Assembly (NCBI RefSeq): GCF_000147335.1
Contig: NC_014501.1
Coordinates: 4,542,001-4,606,000, forward strand
Source of the DNA: Gloeothece verrucosa PCC 7822
GTDB lineage: Bacteria > Cyanobacteriota > Cyanobacteriia > Cyanobacteriales > Microcystaceae
Length of the DNA: 64,000 bases
Reading direction: 5' to 3'
Program-made: the position numbers and the translations under genes
In this document: in pieces, positions 8,238 through 17,335 of the stretch
How the letters are laid out: the number at the start of each line of letters is the position of its first letter
Numbering within the stretch: the stretch's first letter is position 1
Notes under the pieces: model-generated
Seen by the model: only the letters and a program-made list of their open reading frames with translations
Told to the model about the DNA's origin: nothing
Databases searched by the model: none

Positions 8238-9557
8238 TTATTCGTCAAATGTTAATGCTTTCCCTCTTACTTGTGGGTATAATTTGCCTCTTTCATAGAC
8301 AATTTGTCCGCCTACGAGGGTGATTACTGGCCACCCGGTTAAATTCCATCCCTCAAAAGGACTCCAGCCGCACTTAGTTTTTAAGTCTTCCCTGATCACC
8401 GGACAATAAGTATCAAGGTCCACTAAAACTAAATCCGCATCATATCCAGGGGCGATTAATCCTTTGTTAGGTATTTTATAAGCTCTCGCCACAGCCGTAG
8501 ACATCCAAGTGGACACTTGAGCAACTGTACATTGGCCGGCCACCGCTTGGGTTAACATCAACGGCAGAGAAGTTTCTACTCCCGGCATTCCCGAAGGCGT
8601 GTGAGGATAGCCCTTAGCTTTCTCTTCTAAAGTATGAGGAGCATGGTCCGTTGCAATAAAGTCGATCACGCCATCGAGTAAAGCTTGCCAGAGTACCTGA
8701 TTATTTTCTGGAGAACGTAGAGGAGGATTCATTTGAGCCAAAGTACCTAGAGAAGCGTAAGCTTCTGTATTTAATAAAAGATGTTGAGGCGTGACTTCTG
8801 CTGTTACCCAACTCGGCTTATCTTCTCGTAATAAGTCCGCTTCAATCCCTGTAGACAGGTGTAAAATATGAAGACGGCGTTGATATTTCTTCGAAAGTTT
8901 TAAAGCTAATTGAGTAGCATTAAGAGCCGCCTGTTCATCTTGAATCTGAGAATGAATAGCCGGATCAGTAATTCCTGCGAACTGTCGCCGTCGTTCTAAA
9001 ATTCTGGCTTGATCTTCTGCATGAACAGCAATTAAACGACTCCCACGCGCAAAAATCGGGTCTAAATCTTCTTCTTTGCTGACTAATAAAGCACCATGAG
9101 CCGATCCCATAAAAATTTTAATGCCACAGGTCGGTTTAGCCTCAATTAAGTCAGGTAAATTCTCTGGCGTTGCGCCCATAAAAAAGCCATAATTAACTAA
9201 AGACTTATTTTGTGCCCGTTGTAGCTTATCATCTAAAGCCGATTGAGTCGTGGTAAGAGGAATAGTATTAGGCATTTCCAAAAAGGAAGTTACTCCCCCC
9301 TTAGCACAAGCGCAACTAGCGGTAAACAAGTCTTCTTTATGTTCTAAACCCGGTTCACGAAAATGAACTTGTGGATCAATGACCCCAGGCAACAAAGTCA
9401 ATCCAGTAGCGTCTATGATAGTAAGGGAATCTCCATTGATTATTTCTGAGGCGACTTCGACTATTTTGCCATTACGAACTAGAACATCTCCTTTGAAAAA
9501 CTCACCGCTAGGTAGGAGAATTCGGGCTTGGCGGATTAACAAGGGTTCAGTAGACAT
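8238..9557 (-). CDS. pyrC: Dihydroorotase (PyrC family, amidohydrolase)
   Basis: This 439-residue amidohydrolase would interconvert carbamoyl-aspartate and dihydroorotate in de novo pyrimidine synthesis. Seen are the metal-site signature DPQVHFREPG near residue 61, the EMPNT motif, KIFMGS, AVHAED, LHILHLST and the catalytic IATDHAPHT segment. In the first signature the usual His-x-His pair reads Gln-Val-His, as in a recognised subgroup of bacterial dihydroorotases, so one metal ligand differs from the textbook enzyme. Length is normal for the family. Related allantoinase or hydantoinase activity is less likely given the REPG motif. It is a single gene, convergent with the upstream exported protein and divergent from lepB. 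Confidence 0.85.
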   Translation of the reverse strand: MSTEPLLIRQARILLPSGEFFKGDVLVRNGKIVEVASEIINGDSLTIIDATGLTLLPGVIDPQVHFREPGLEHKEDLFTASCACAKGGVTSFLEMPNTIPLTTTQSALDDKLQRAQNKSLVNYGFFMGATPENLPDLIEAKPTCGIKIFMGSAHGALLVSKEEDLDPIFARGSRLIAVHAEDQARILERRRQFAGITDPAIHSQIQDEQAALNATQLALKLSKKYQRRLHILHLSTGIEADLLREDKPSWVTAEVTPQHLLLNTEAYASLGTLAQMNPPLRSPENNQVLWQALLDGVIDFIATDHAPHTLEEKAKGYPHTPSGMPGVETSLPLMLTQAVAGQCTVAQVSTWMSTAVARAYKIPNKGLIAPGYDADLVLVDLDTYCPVIREDLKTKCGWSPFEGWNLTGWPVITLVGGQIVYERGKLYPQVRGKALTFDE

Positions 9558-9693
9558 TTGCTTAACAATTGCAGAATACTTTAATGATTACATCAACTTA
9601 GGAATCGTTAAACTGAAAGCAAAATATTTTTAAGATTGCACCTGTTCTGAGCCTTTGATACACCTTTGTTACTTTGTCCTCATCTAAATTACT

Positions 9694-10314
9694 ATGACCC
9701 GTAGCATAAAGCAAAAACCACAGCCTCACTCCAATTCTCGCCCGGAAAATATTTGGTTAGAGTTAACCAAAACCGTGATCTACGCAGGAATTCTCGCCTT
9801 GGGAATTCGTACCTTTGTAGCCGAAGCACGCTACATCCCGTCTTCCTCGATGGAGCCTACCTTACAAATTAACGATCGCCTGATTATTGAAAAAATCAGT
9901 TATCATTTCCGAGAACCCCAAAGAGGTGATGTAGTGGTTTTTAACCCCACAGAAGCCCTAATCAAACAAAATTTTAAAGATGCTTTTATTAAACGAGTGA
10001 TTGGCTTACCCGGAGATACAGTAGAAGTCAAGGGAGGCAAAGTGTATGTCAATGGTGAAGCCTTGATAGAAGACTACATCGCCCAAAAACCCGATTATGA
10101 TTATGGACCCGTAACCGTACCCCAAGGACAATATTTAGTCTTGGGAGATAACCGGAACAATAGTTATGATTCTCATTACTGGGGTTTTGTCCCTAAAGAC
10201 AAAATTATCGGTCGCGCCGCCATCCGATTTTGGCCGCTAAATCGAGCCGGTGAAATAGCTGAGAGCGAGAATGCCTCAACCCCAGCGCCAAGTCCCGTTC
10301 AACCCCATCAATAG
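9694..10314 (+). CDS. lepB: Signal peptidase I
   Basis: The 206-residue membrane-bound serine protease removes signal peptides from exported proteins. A single transmembrane segment (about 27-45) precedes the catalytic serine in SSSMEPTL. The catalytic lysine is in FIKRVIGLPGD. The conserved box GDNRNNSYDSHYWG and the following FVPKDKIIGRA strand complete the S26 family signature. A Pro/Ser/Ala-rich tail ends the protein. Cyanobacteria often carry two lepB genes serving plasma membrane and thylakoid, and which one this is cannot be told from sequence. It is transcribed away from the dihydroorotase gene and converges on prs, with a bidirectional hairpin between them. Confidence 0.93.
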   Translation: MTRSIKQKPQPHSNSRPENIWLELTKTVIYAGILALGIRTFVAEARYIPSSSMEPTLQINDRLIIEKISYHFREPQRGDVVVFNPTEALIKQNFKDAFIKRVIGLPGDTVEVKGGKVYVNGEALIEDYIAQKPDYDYGPVTVPQGQYLVLGDNRNNSYDSHYWGFVPKDKIIGRAAIRFWPLNRAGEIAESENASTPAPSPVQPHQ

Positions 10315-10364
10315 TAGGGGCAATCGCCATCTGATTACCCCTAAATAAGAATAAAATGGCAAAA

Positions 10365-10397
10365 TCCTACACCGTAAACCACAAATTCGGTGTAGGA
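10365..10397. terminator. Bidirectional hairpin between lepB and prs
   Basis: CCTACACCG and CGGTGTAGG form a perfect nine-pair stem around a 13-base loop. It is flanked by A-rich sequence on the left and AATTAATT on the right. It lies between two convergent genes and can serve both strands. A second weaker hairpin (AGGGGCAATC with GATTACCCCT) sits just upstream. Confidence 0.7.
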
Positions 10398-10402
10398 ATT
10401 AA

Positions 10403-11395
10403 TTATCTAAACATACTACTCACCGAACTATCCTCGTGAATTCGCCAAATGGCCTCACCGAGAACATTAGCCACTGTTAGCACGGTTAATTGCTCAAAGT
10501 GCTTGTTTTCTGAGACAGGAATCGTATTGGTAACGATCACCTCTTCGATACAACCGCTTGAGAGACGATCCACAGCAGGGCCACTAAAAACCGCATGAGT
10601 AGCACAAGCATAAATTTGTCTTGCTCCCTTTTCCCGTAGCAGTTTGGACCCTTCAGTAATGGTTCCGGCTGTATCAATCATGTCATCAACTAAAACGGCT
10701 GTTTTGTCTTTGACATCTCCAATTAAATTCATGACTTCAGCCACATTATGGGATTGTCGCCGCTTATCAATAATCGCCAAAGGCGCATCATTAAGCTTTT
10801 TAGCAAAGGCTCTAGCCCTAGCGACCCCTCCCACATCAGGCGAAACCACCACTAAATCTGGTAGTTCTTTACTGAGTAAATAATCAATAATCACTGGCGA
10901 ACCATAAACATGATCGAAAGGAATATCAAAATAACCTTGAATTTGAGCCGAATGCAAATCCATTGCTAAAACACGATTAGCTCCCGCTTGAGTGATTAGA
11001 TTGGCCACTAATTTAGCGGCAATGGATTCTCTTCCTGCGGTTTTGCGATCAGCCCGAGCATAACCATAATATGGAATGACTGCTGTAATTTGCCGTGCTG
11101 ATGCCCGACGACAAGCATCAATCATGATTAATAGTTCCATCAGATGGGCATTCACAGGATTACAACAGGGCTGAATTAGATAAACATCACAACCTCGAAT
11201 AGACTCTTGAATCTGGATGTAAATTTCTCCATCAGCAAACTGCTTGCGAATCATCGGCCCTACGTCCATTCCCAAATAGCGGGCGACTTCTTGGGCTAGG
11301 GGAACATTCGCAGAACCGGCAAATAAACGAAGACGGTTACTATCCGATAGGGACTGGGCTATCGGTGGAAGCGTTAATGTAGCAGAATAGCTCAC
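10403..11395 (-). CDS. prs: Ribose-phosphate pyrophosphokinase
   Basis: This enzyme makes PRPP from ribose-5-phosphate and ATP, feeding nucleotide, histidine, tryptophan and NAD synthesis. The 330-residue product has the class I features: RLFAGSANVPLAQEVA near the N-terminus, FADGEIYIQI, the flexible loop YARADRKTAGRESI, the conserved MDLHSAQIQGYFDIP segment and the PRPP-binding loop VLVDDMIDTAGT. Length is slightly above the bacterial norm because of an N-terminal extension of about 15 residues. It is a single gene, with the terminator hairpin shared with lepB. Confidence 0.96.
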   Translation of the reverse strand: MSYSATLTLPPIAQSLSDSNRLRLFAGSANVPLAQEVARYLGMDVGPMIRKQFADGEIYIQIQESIRGCDVYLIQPCCNPVNAHLMELLIMIDACRRASARQITAVIPYYGYARADRKTAGRESIAAKLVANLITQAGANRVLAMDLHSAQIQGYFDIPFDHVYGSPVIIDYLLSKELPDLVVVSPDVGGVARARAFAKKLNDAPLAIIDKRRQSHNVAEVMNLIGDVKDKTAVLVDDMIDTAGTITEGSKLLREKGARQIYACATHAVFSGPAVDRLSSGCIEEVIVTNTIPVSENKHFEQLTVLTVANVLGEAIWRIHEDSSVSSMFR

Positions 11396-11686
11396 GGCAA
11401 ACTCTTTACCCTCAACTCATGGCTTGTTTTATCTTCTCAGGTTTTTAACTCAACAGAGCAGATTTTCTGGCAATTTTAATCTTAACTAAATTGATGATTA
11501 ATTTCTATGCAGAATATATTGAAAAAAGATTGCATTTTGTTGCATCGTTTGGCATACTTTCTAAGATGATCCCCGAAAGATGAAAGGACAGAACATGGCA
11601 ATCTAGATAAATCTAGTATTCCCAATTGCACGGCAAAAGTATACAGTAGTTATAAAAATAAAAATATAATAATTTCCTTAACCTAC

Positions 11687-12373
11687 ATGAACGCTCTTTT
11701 GATAACCGCAACTGATACTGAAGTAGGAAAAACCGTTTTAACTACTTCTTTAACCGCTTATTGGCGCACTTATTGCCCCAAAAAGTCCCTAGGAGTGATC
11801 AAACTCATACAAGCAGGCATCGGCGACTACGAACGCTATCAACAGTTGTTTGCTCATCAGGCTAACCTCGAAATTCGCGTACCTCTTTATTTTCAAACCC
11901 CTGTGGCTCCTCCAGTAGCAGCCGCTAAAGAAGGCAAAATCCTAGACCTCCGACGAGTTTGGCAAGAATTTTGTTCCCTACAGCAACAACAAGATTTTGT
12001 TTTACTAGAGGCATTAGGCGGCTTGGGATCGCCAGTTACCGAAGAACTCACTGTAGCTGATGTGGCCGCTGATTGGCGGCTCGATACCGTTTTAGTTGTC
12101 CCGGTTAAATTAGGAGCCATCGCCCAAGCAGTGGCTAATGTGGCCCTAGCTCGCCAACATAAAATCCGACTAAAAGGAATTATTCTTAATTGTTTTCAAC
12201 CCACCTCAGCAGAACAATTGTCCGATTGGACACCGATACCCTTAATAGAATCTTTAACATCTACACCCGTGTTAGGCGTTTTACCTCATCTGAGTAATTT
12301 AGATGACCTAGAAAAATTAACATGGGCCGCCTCAAATTTAGATTTAGAAAAACTCTTACCCGGATTAATTTAA
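11687..12373 (+). CDS. bioD: Dethiobiotin synthase
   Basis: BioD closes the ureido ring of dethiobiotin using ATP and CO2 in biotin synthesis. The 228-residue protein opens with the P-loop TATDTEVGKTVLTTSL, matching the family form GTDTxVGKT, and continues with VIKLIQAGIGD, where family members usually have KPVQTG, so the substrate loop is somewhat diverged. Later segments LLEALGGLGSPV and LVVPVKLGAIAQAVANV match the family. There are no other bio genes nearby. It converges on a flavoprotein gene, with a REP-like palindrome in the gap. Confidence 0.85.
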   Translation: MNALLITATDTEVGKTVLTTSLTAYWRTYCPKKSLGVIKLIQAGIGDYERYQQLFAHQANLEIRVPLYFQTPVAPPVAAAKEGKILDLRRVWQEFCSLQQQQDFVLLEALGGLGSPVTEELTVADVAADWRLDTVLVVPVKLGAIAQAVANVALARQHKIRLKGIILNCFQPTSAEQLSDWTPIPLIESLTSTPVLGVLPHLSNLDDLEKLTWAASNLDLEKLLPGLI

Positions 12374-12384
12374 CAGTCGAGTAG

Positions 12385-12410
12385 GGTGTGTTAGCGGAGC
12401 GTAACGCACC
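12385..12410. repeat. REP-like palindrome, single copy
   Basis: GGTGTGTTAG and GTAACGCACC form an imperfect palindrome of about nine pairs, preceded by GTAG. The same motif occurs at 26806-26832 and in tandem at 27484-27640, close to a REP-associated tyrosine transposase. Here it lies between two convergent genes, where it may also act as a weak transcription stop. Confidence 0.75.
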
Positions 12411-12411
12411 T

Positions 12412-13647
12412 TCATAATTTATTGCTCCAAAGACTCTTAATCTTTCCGAGCATTTGACCAATTTTAGATTTTAAATAGCCGCCCAACCCTCGAGTAAACT
12501 TTTCAAATTTGTAGTAAAATAAAATATCCATCAGATCTGATAAACTTAAATATTTAAGATAAGCCACACCTTGGTCAATTTTCTGATCACTATATTCGAG
12601 ATAAACTCGGCGGCTAATTTGTTCAGAAAGATTCCATTTAGGAGCAAAATAGCTTTTTATTTCTTCTTGATACTGGCGAAAATTTGAACATTTACTATTT
12701 AAATAATTTTCAATATAAGGCACCGCTATTTCAGTTCCTTTCAGGGCGTGTCTAATCCCTTCACCTCCCAAAAAATTAACCGTAGAAACAGCATCGCCAA
12801 TCGCAATAATATTTGGTTCGCGATAGTAAATATCATTTAAACCTATAGAATATTCAAGAATCGAACCATGAACATCTAATAATTTATAGTCCTCAATTTT
12901 TAAATAATCTTTAATGATTTGACCAATATAAAACTTAAGCGGCTTAACTTCGGCAATAAATTTATGCGGTGCATCGATCCAGGCAGAACCCACTTTAAAT
13001 TGATTTTCTTGCATGGGAAAAATCCAGGAATAGCCTTTAGGACTCCATTGATAACCCATAAAAAATACAAGAGAGTGAGCATACTTTTGATAAATATCCT
13101 GCTCAACTTCGATCAAATATTCAATACCTGTCCCTTTGAGAAACTTAGGTTTTTGACGTTTATCCGGATACATCACCGCCCGAGCAAACCCCGTCGCATC
13201 TACCAAAACTTGACTGCTAACCGTAATTTCTTCTCCTCTTTTTGGCTTCAGAGAGATGAGAAGTTTTTCTGACTCCTGTTGAGCCTTAACATATCGATGC
13301 CCTAACCAAACTTTTGCCCCATTAATTTCAGCATCTTTCGCTAAAAAAGCTCTCAGTTTAGCAAAATCAAAAACCGCTCCTAAAGTATTATTCGCCTCCC
13401 AGTGGCGATGAACTTTAGTGGTCACAATTTCGAGTTTGTGCCAAAAACTTGCCACCACCGAGGGAGGTAAATTAAACAATTCGAGAGTTTCTAAAGGAGT
13501 AGCCGCACTAGAAAAAATATTTTGCTGAAAACTTTCATGTTGCTCTACCAATAAAACAGAATAGCCTAACTTAGCCAATAATCTAGCGCAGTGGCCGCCA
13601 GCCGGACCGGCTCCCACAATGACTACATCAAAATATTGCATTCTCAA
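12412..13647 (-). CDS. Geranylgeranyl reductase family FAD-dependent oxidoreductase
   Basis: The 411-residue flavoprotein has an N-terminal Rossmann FAD site (VVIVGAGPAGGHCARLL, about 7-23). It also has an ATGFARAV segment in the middle and the second FAD motif IAIGDAVSTVNFLGGEGI near residue 285. This is the layout of geranylgeranyl reductase and squalene-epoxidase-like proteins. It is not a textbook ChlP, so the substrate, possibly an isoprenoid chain, remains open. No signal peptide is seen. The C-terminus is basic and amphipathic, consistent with peripheral membrane association. Its ATG overlaps the mtnA stop by four bases, indicating translational coupling and a shared transcript. Confidence 0.8.
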   Translation of the reverse strand: MRMQYFDVVIVGAGPAGGHCARLLAKLGYSVLLVEQHESFQQNIFSSAATPLETLELFNLPPSVVASFWHKLEIVTTKVHRHWEANNTLGAVFDFAKLRAFLAKDAEINGAKVWLGHRYVKAQQESEKLLISLKPKRGEEITVSSQVLVDATGFARAVMYPDKRQKPKFLKGTGIEYLIEVEQDIYQKYAHSLVFFMGYQWSPKGYSWIFPMQENQFKVGSAWIDAPHKFIAEVKPLKFYIGQIIKDYLKIEDYKLLDVHGSILEYSIGLNDIYYREPNIIAIGDAVSTVNFLGGEGIRHALKGTEIAVPYIENYLNSKCSNFRQYQEEIKSYFAPKWNLSEQISRRVYLEYSDQKIDQGVAYLKYLSLSDLMDILFYYKFEKFTRGLGGYLKSKIGQMLGKIKSLWSNKL

Positions 13648-14696
13648 CGGCTCATCAATAATGACAAATCACTAGGTTTAAAAGCGCCTTTTTCAGTAAT
13701 AATAGCAGTAATTAACTCGGCTGGAGTAACATCAAAAGCCGGATTATAAAAATCAGCCCCTTCAGGACAGATCACGGTTTTACCCACTTGATAAATTTCC
13801 ACTGGATCTCGTTCTTCAATAGGAATTTGCTCCCCATTGGGCAACTCAAAATCGATAGTAGACAAAGGAGCCGCTACAAAAAAAGGAATAGAGTGCATTT
13901 TAGAAACAACCGCCAAAGAATAAGTCCCAATTTTATTAGCCGTATCGCCATTAGCCGCAATGCGATCAGCCCCAACAATAACCGCATCCACCATTCCCTG
14001 CTTCATACAATGAGCCGCCATCCCATCAGAAATAACGGTAACTGGAATATTATCCTGTACACATTCCCAAGCGGTTAATTTTGCTCCTTGTAAACGGGGA
14101 CGAGTTTCATCGGCATAAACTCTTAGGAGTCGTCCTGACTGCCAAGCTGAACGAATCACCCCCAATGCTGTACCATATCCAGCAGTCGCTAAACCGCCGG
14201 TATTACAATGAGTTAAAATTCTCAATTGATGAGGTTCGCTCGGTAAAACCGAAAGACCATTTTTCCCAATGGCGTAACAAGTTTCTAAGTCTTCTTGTTG
14301 AATATCTTGAGCGGTTTTCAGTAAGATAGCTTTAATCTCTTCTACTGTTCCGAGACTTTCATAAGCGGTTTTTAACATTCTCGAAATAGCCCAAAATAGA
14401 TTAACGGCGGTGGGACGAGTTTGCTGTAAGAGTTGGGCAACCTCTTCTAATTTTTGTAAAAAATCTTTGCGTTGATCGGTTTCTATTTCCAGAGCGCCTA
14501 AATACATTCCATAAGCGGCGGCTACTCCGATGGCGGGCGCTCCTCGCACAATCATCGTTTTGATAGCTTGTGCCATGTCTAACGAGCGGCTAATTTCTAC
14601 GACGCTGTATTCGTTGGGTAAGCGAGTTTGATCGATGAGTAAGACTTGATCATTTTTCCAAATTACGGGATAGATTTCGCTCTTGATAGCATTCAT
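13644..14696 (-). CDS. mtnA: Methylthioribose-1-phosphate isomerase
   Basis: MtnA converts methylthioribose-1-phosphate to methylthioribulose-1-phosphate in the methionine salvage pathway. The 350-residue protein shows the family core: MIVRGAPAIGVAAAYG near residue 50, the catalytic cysteine in LTHCNTGGLATAGYGTALG, and the catalytic aspartate in VIVGADRIAANGDTANKIGTY. Length is normal, and the resemblance to eIF2B-like folds is expected. It is the first gene of a two-gene unit with the flavoprotein whose start overlaps its end. No other salvage genes are present in the window. Confidence 0.94.
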   Translation of the reverse strand: MNAIKSEIYPVIWKNDQVLLIDQTRLPNEYSVVEISRSLDMAQAIKTMIVRGAPAIGVAAAYGMYLGALEIETDQRKDFLQKLEEVAQLLQQTRPTAVNLFWAISRMLKTAYESLGTVEEIKAILLKTAQDIQQEDLETCYAIGKNGLSVLPSEPHQLRILTHCNTGGLATAGYGTALGVIRSAWQSGRLLRVYADETRPRLQGAKLTAWECVQDNIPVTVISDGMAAHCMKQGMVDAVIVGADRIAANGDTANKIGTYSLAVVSKMHSIPFFVAAPLSTIDFELPNGEQIPIEERDPVEIYQVGKTVICPEGADFYNPAFDVTPAELITAIITEKGAFKPSDLSLLMSR

Positions 14697-14809
14697 GATG
14701 AGGTGAAGTCTAATAAGACTAAAAATTAATGATCCTATGGTCTACTCTAATTTATTTTGGCTCTTTTGGGCGAATTAAATTTTTACATTTAATCAAGTCT
14801 GTTTTTATA

Positions 14810-17179
14810 TCAATCACATTTTAATCCCGCTTCTTGAGCCGTTTTATACTCCACAGGAATAAATAAATAACCATAAGGAGAACAACGAGAAGGAACAACC
14901 TTAACCAACTCGGCCACCGTTTGAGCGCGATCTCCACTGGTTTTAAAACTAATTTCTCCGGTTGCTCCCACTGTTTTAAAATCCGGTTTTCTGAGGGTTT
15001 CTAGCATCTTCTGCCGACGAATATTAGCATCAAATATAGCCTGTAAAGATTCTAGCCAACTCAAAGAAGATTGCTGTAAAAGAGCGACTTTTAAAACCTG
15101 AGTCGCATCAGCCGCCATAGCTGTCCGCCAGCTTACATTGCCGCCCCAAAACTTTTTCACCGTTTCAGCAAACTCTAAATTATTACTGCTTAATTCATGC
15201 CAAGTAATGCCAATTAAAAGATTTTCTGAGGCTTTTTTTTCTTGGAGAATATCTGAAGTATATAAACTATCTCCTCCCGCTATTTGATAGCGATTTTGAT
15301 TAGTTCTAATCACTTTTAAACTATTGGTAAAAGTATAAGGATTTTCTTTAGCATCGGGAAATAATATTAAGCCGGTGGCTCCCCGTTTAGCCGCTTCATC
15401 AATAGTGGCATCAGCATCAAAAAAAGGTTCAGATAAATCAAATTGTCTCACCACCAGCCCTCCTAACTCATCAAAACTGAGTAAAAACTGATCTCGCAAA
15501 GAGCTACTGTAGTTACTATTGCGATTATAAAAAATGGCAACTTTTTGGGTTTTAGCTTGTTGATAAAGATATTGAGCTAAAGCTTGAGCCGTTACCTGAT
15601 CTTGAGGAACCGTGCGAAAAAAAACTTTACTATCTTGAGCTAAAGTTTGGGCTGTACTGGTGGGAGAAATCAACACCAAATTATATTTTTCATAAATCGG
15701 CAGAGCCGCGCGAGTATTGCCACTGGTATAATGTCCAACCACTCCTAAAATAGCCGCTCTTGCCCCAAGTTTTTCGGCTACCTGTTGAGCGCGAAAAGAA
15801 GTATTAGCATCATCAGCTAGAACAACTTGTAAACCTGAGCCATTGATCGCTTTAGTTTGATTGATTTGGCTTTGAATTTGGGCAACACCGCGCAGAATTT
15901 CTCGTCCCGAATCTCCTCCGTCAGAAGGATTTCCTAAAGGAACAGCAACGGCTATGGTATAGTATGGGGCGCGTTGTGCAGCCAATTGAGCATTATTAAG
16001 ATAAATCAATGTTTCAGGATCACTAGGGAGTTTTTTTCTGGCTAACTCAAACCAAGTCACAGCCTCTTTATAATTGCCTAGCGAAAAAGCTTTGACCCCT
16101 TCTTCTTTTTCCGGTGCTAAAAAATTTCTTGAAAGAATTTCTTCCCCACAACTGATGTTATCTCCTACCTCAACCGAACAAGCTTGTTTTTGTAACTTAG
16201 GAATTTGTGTCATTCCCAAAGCCAGAGTTAAACAAGAAAAACCCCAAAAAAACCATTTTATCGGCAATGAAGGCCTTTTTTTAGCAGGTAAAGGCTTTAA
16301 AACTTTTAATTTTGAACTCGGGCGCTGAGGGACGCGATGTAAAGCTTCTAAAACTTCGGCGGCTGAGGCAAAACGATCTCGGAAATGGTAATGAACCATC
16401 TTGTTGAGCAACTGCTCTAAACCTGGACTGACTTCTACTAAATTTCGGTCCGCCGTAGAATAGTGCCAGATAACACTTCCCGTGCTGGGATCTGAAGGTA
16501 AAGTTCTCGGATGAAAGCCAGTCAACGCTTGAATACAGATCATGCCTAAAGCATAGAGATCACTATTAAGTTGAGGATTTCCACTTTGTTGTTCAGCCGG
16601 CATATAGCCCGGAGTTCCGATGGCCTGAGTAAAGTTCATGGAGGTTTCTTCGGGTTCTAGCACCACACTGGTGAGTTCTTTGACGGCCCCAAAATCGATT
16701 AAAACAATTTTGCCATTTTGAGAACATCGTCTGAGATTAGAGGGTTTGAGGTCCCGATGAATAATATCTTGCTGATGGATGAATTGAAGAATAGGTAACA
16801 CCTCTTCTAAAAGTTGTATCACTTTAGCTTCAGTCCAACTCGGTTTACCTGGGGCAATTTCTTCGCTAAGATCGTGGCCTTCTATATATTCTTGAATTAA
16901 ATAAAACTTACCTTGTTGCTGAAAATAGTCATAAAGTTGGGGGATTTGAGGATGCTCTCCTAATTTAGCCAAGCTTTTTGCTTCTCGAGCAAATCGCTGT
17001 TCGATTTCGCCTAAGACGCGAGGATTGGGAGAGGGAGGCGGGACAATTTCCTTAACCACACAGGAAAGAGGGTTGGATGCCTCTACATAGACAGCTTGAT
17101 AGGTTTGACCAAATCCTCCTTGACCAATTTTGGCGATAATTTGATAACGACCATTCAGGATATCCCCTGGTTTGAGCAT
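14810..17179 (-). CDS. Receptor-like Ser/Thr protein kinase with periplasmic amino-acid-binding-type domain
   Basis: This 789-residue fusion starts with a complete eukaryotic-type kinase domain: glycine loop GQGGFGQTY (19-27), lysine 43, HRDLKPSN (141-148) and DFG (162-164). A Lys-rich linker leads to one transmembrane segment at about 307-326. After a short TPR-like stretch (about 366-404) comes a domain of roughly 370 residues with the pattern of branched-chain amino-acid type periplasmic binding proteins (segments IAVAVPLGNPSDGG, AILGVVGHYTSGN, LVLISPTSTA). The kinase should be cytoplasmic and the binding domain periplasmic, giving a one-pass receptor kinase. The ligand is unknown, and amino acids or amides are the obvious candidates. 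No ABC transporter genes are adjacent. Confidence 0.9.
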   Translation of the reverse strand: MLKPGDILNGRYQIIAKIGQGGFGQTYQAVYVEASNPLSCVVKEIVPPPSPNPRVLGEIEQRFAREAKSLAKLGEHPQIPQLYDYFQQQGKFYLIQEYIEGHDLSEEIAPGKPSWTEAKVIQLLEEVLPILQFIHQQDIIHRDLKPSNLRRCSQNGKIVLIDFGAVKELTSVVLEPEETSMNFTQAIGTPGYMPAEQQSGNPQLNSDLYALGMICIQALTGFHPRTLPSDPSTGSVIWHYSTADRNLVEVSPGLEQLLNKMVHYHFRDRFASAAEVLEALHRVPQRPSSKLKVLKPLPAKKRPSLPIKWFFWGFSCLTLALGMTQIPKLQKQACSVEVGDNISCGEEILSRNFLAPEKEEGVKAFSLGNYKEAVTWFELARKKLPSDPETLIYLNNAQLAAQRAPYYTIAVAVPLGNPSDGGDSGREILRGVAQIQSQINQTKAINGSGLQVVLADDANTSFRAQQVAEKLGARAAILGVVGHYTSGNTRAALPIYEKYNLVLISPTSTAQTLAQDSKVFFRTVPQDQVTAQALAQYLYQQAKTQKVAIFYNRNSNYSSSLRDQFLLSFDELGGLVVRQFDLSEPFFDADATIDEAAKRGATGLILFPDAKENPYTFTNSLKVIRTNQNRYQIAGGDSLYTSDILQEKKASENLLIGITWHELSSNNLEFAETVKKFWGGNVSWRTAMAADATQVLKVALLQQSSLSWLESLQAIFDANIRRQKMLETLRKPDFKTVGATGEISFKTSGDRAQTVAELVKVVPSRCSPYGYLFIPVEYKTAQEAGLKCD

Positions 17180-17335
17180 GACAATTTCCCTGTTTGGGTA
17201 ACTGGCTATTCTATAAGCTTAGATAACACCCATTTATGCTATCAGTGGATCACCGAAGCTTCAACAGGGCTTTGTGTTATCATTAATTAGATAGCAATCC
17301 CCCAGGTGAAAAATTTTTAAGCAACGCTGGAAGCG

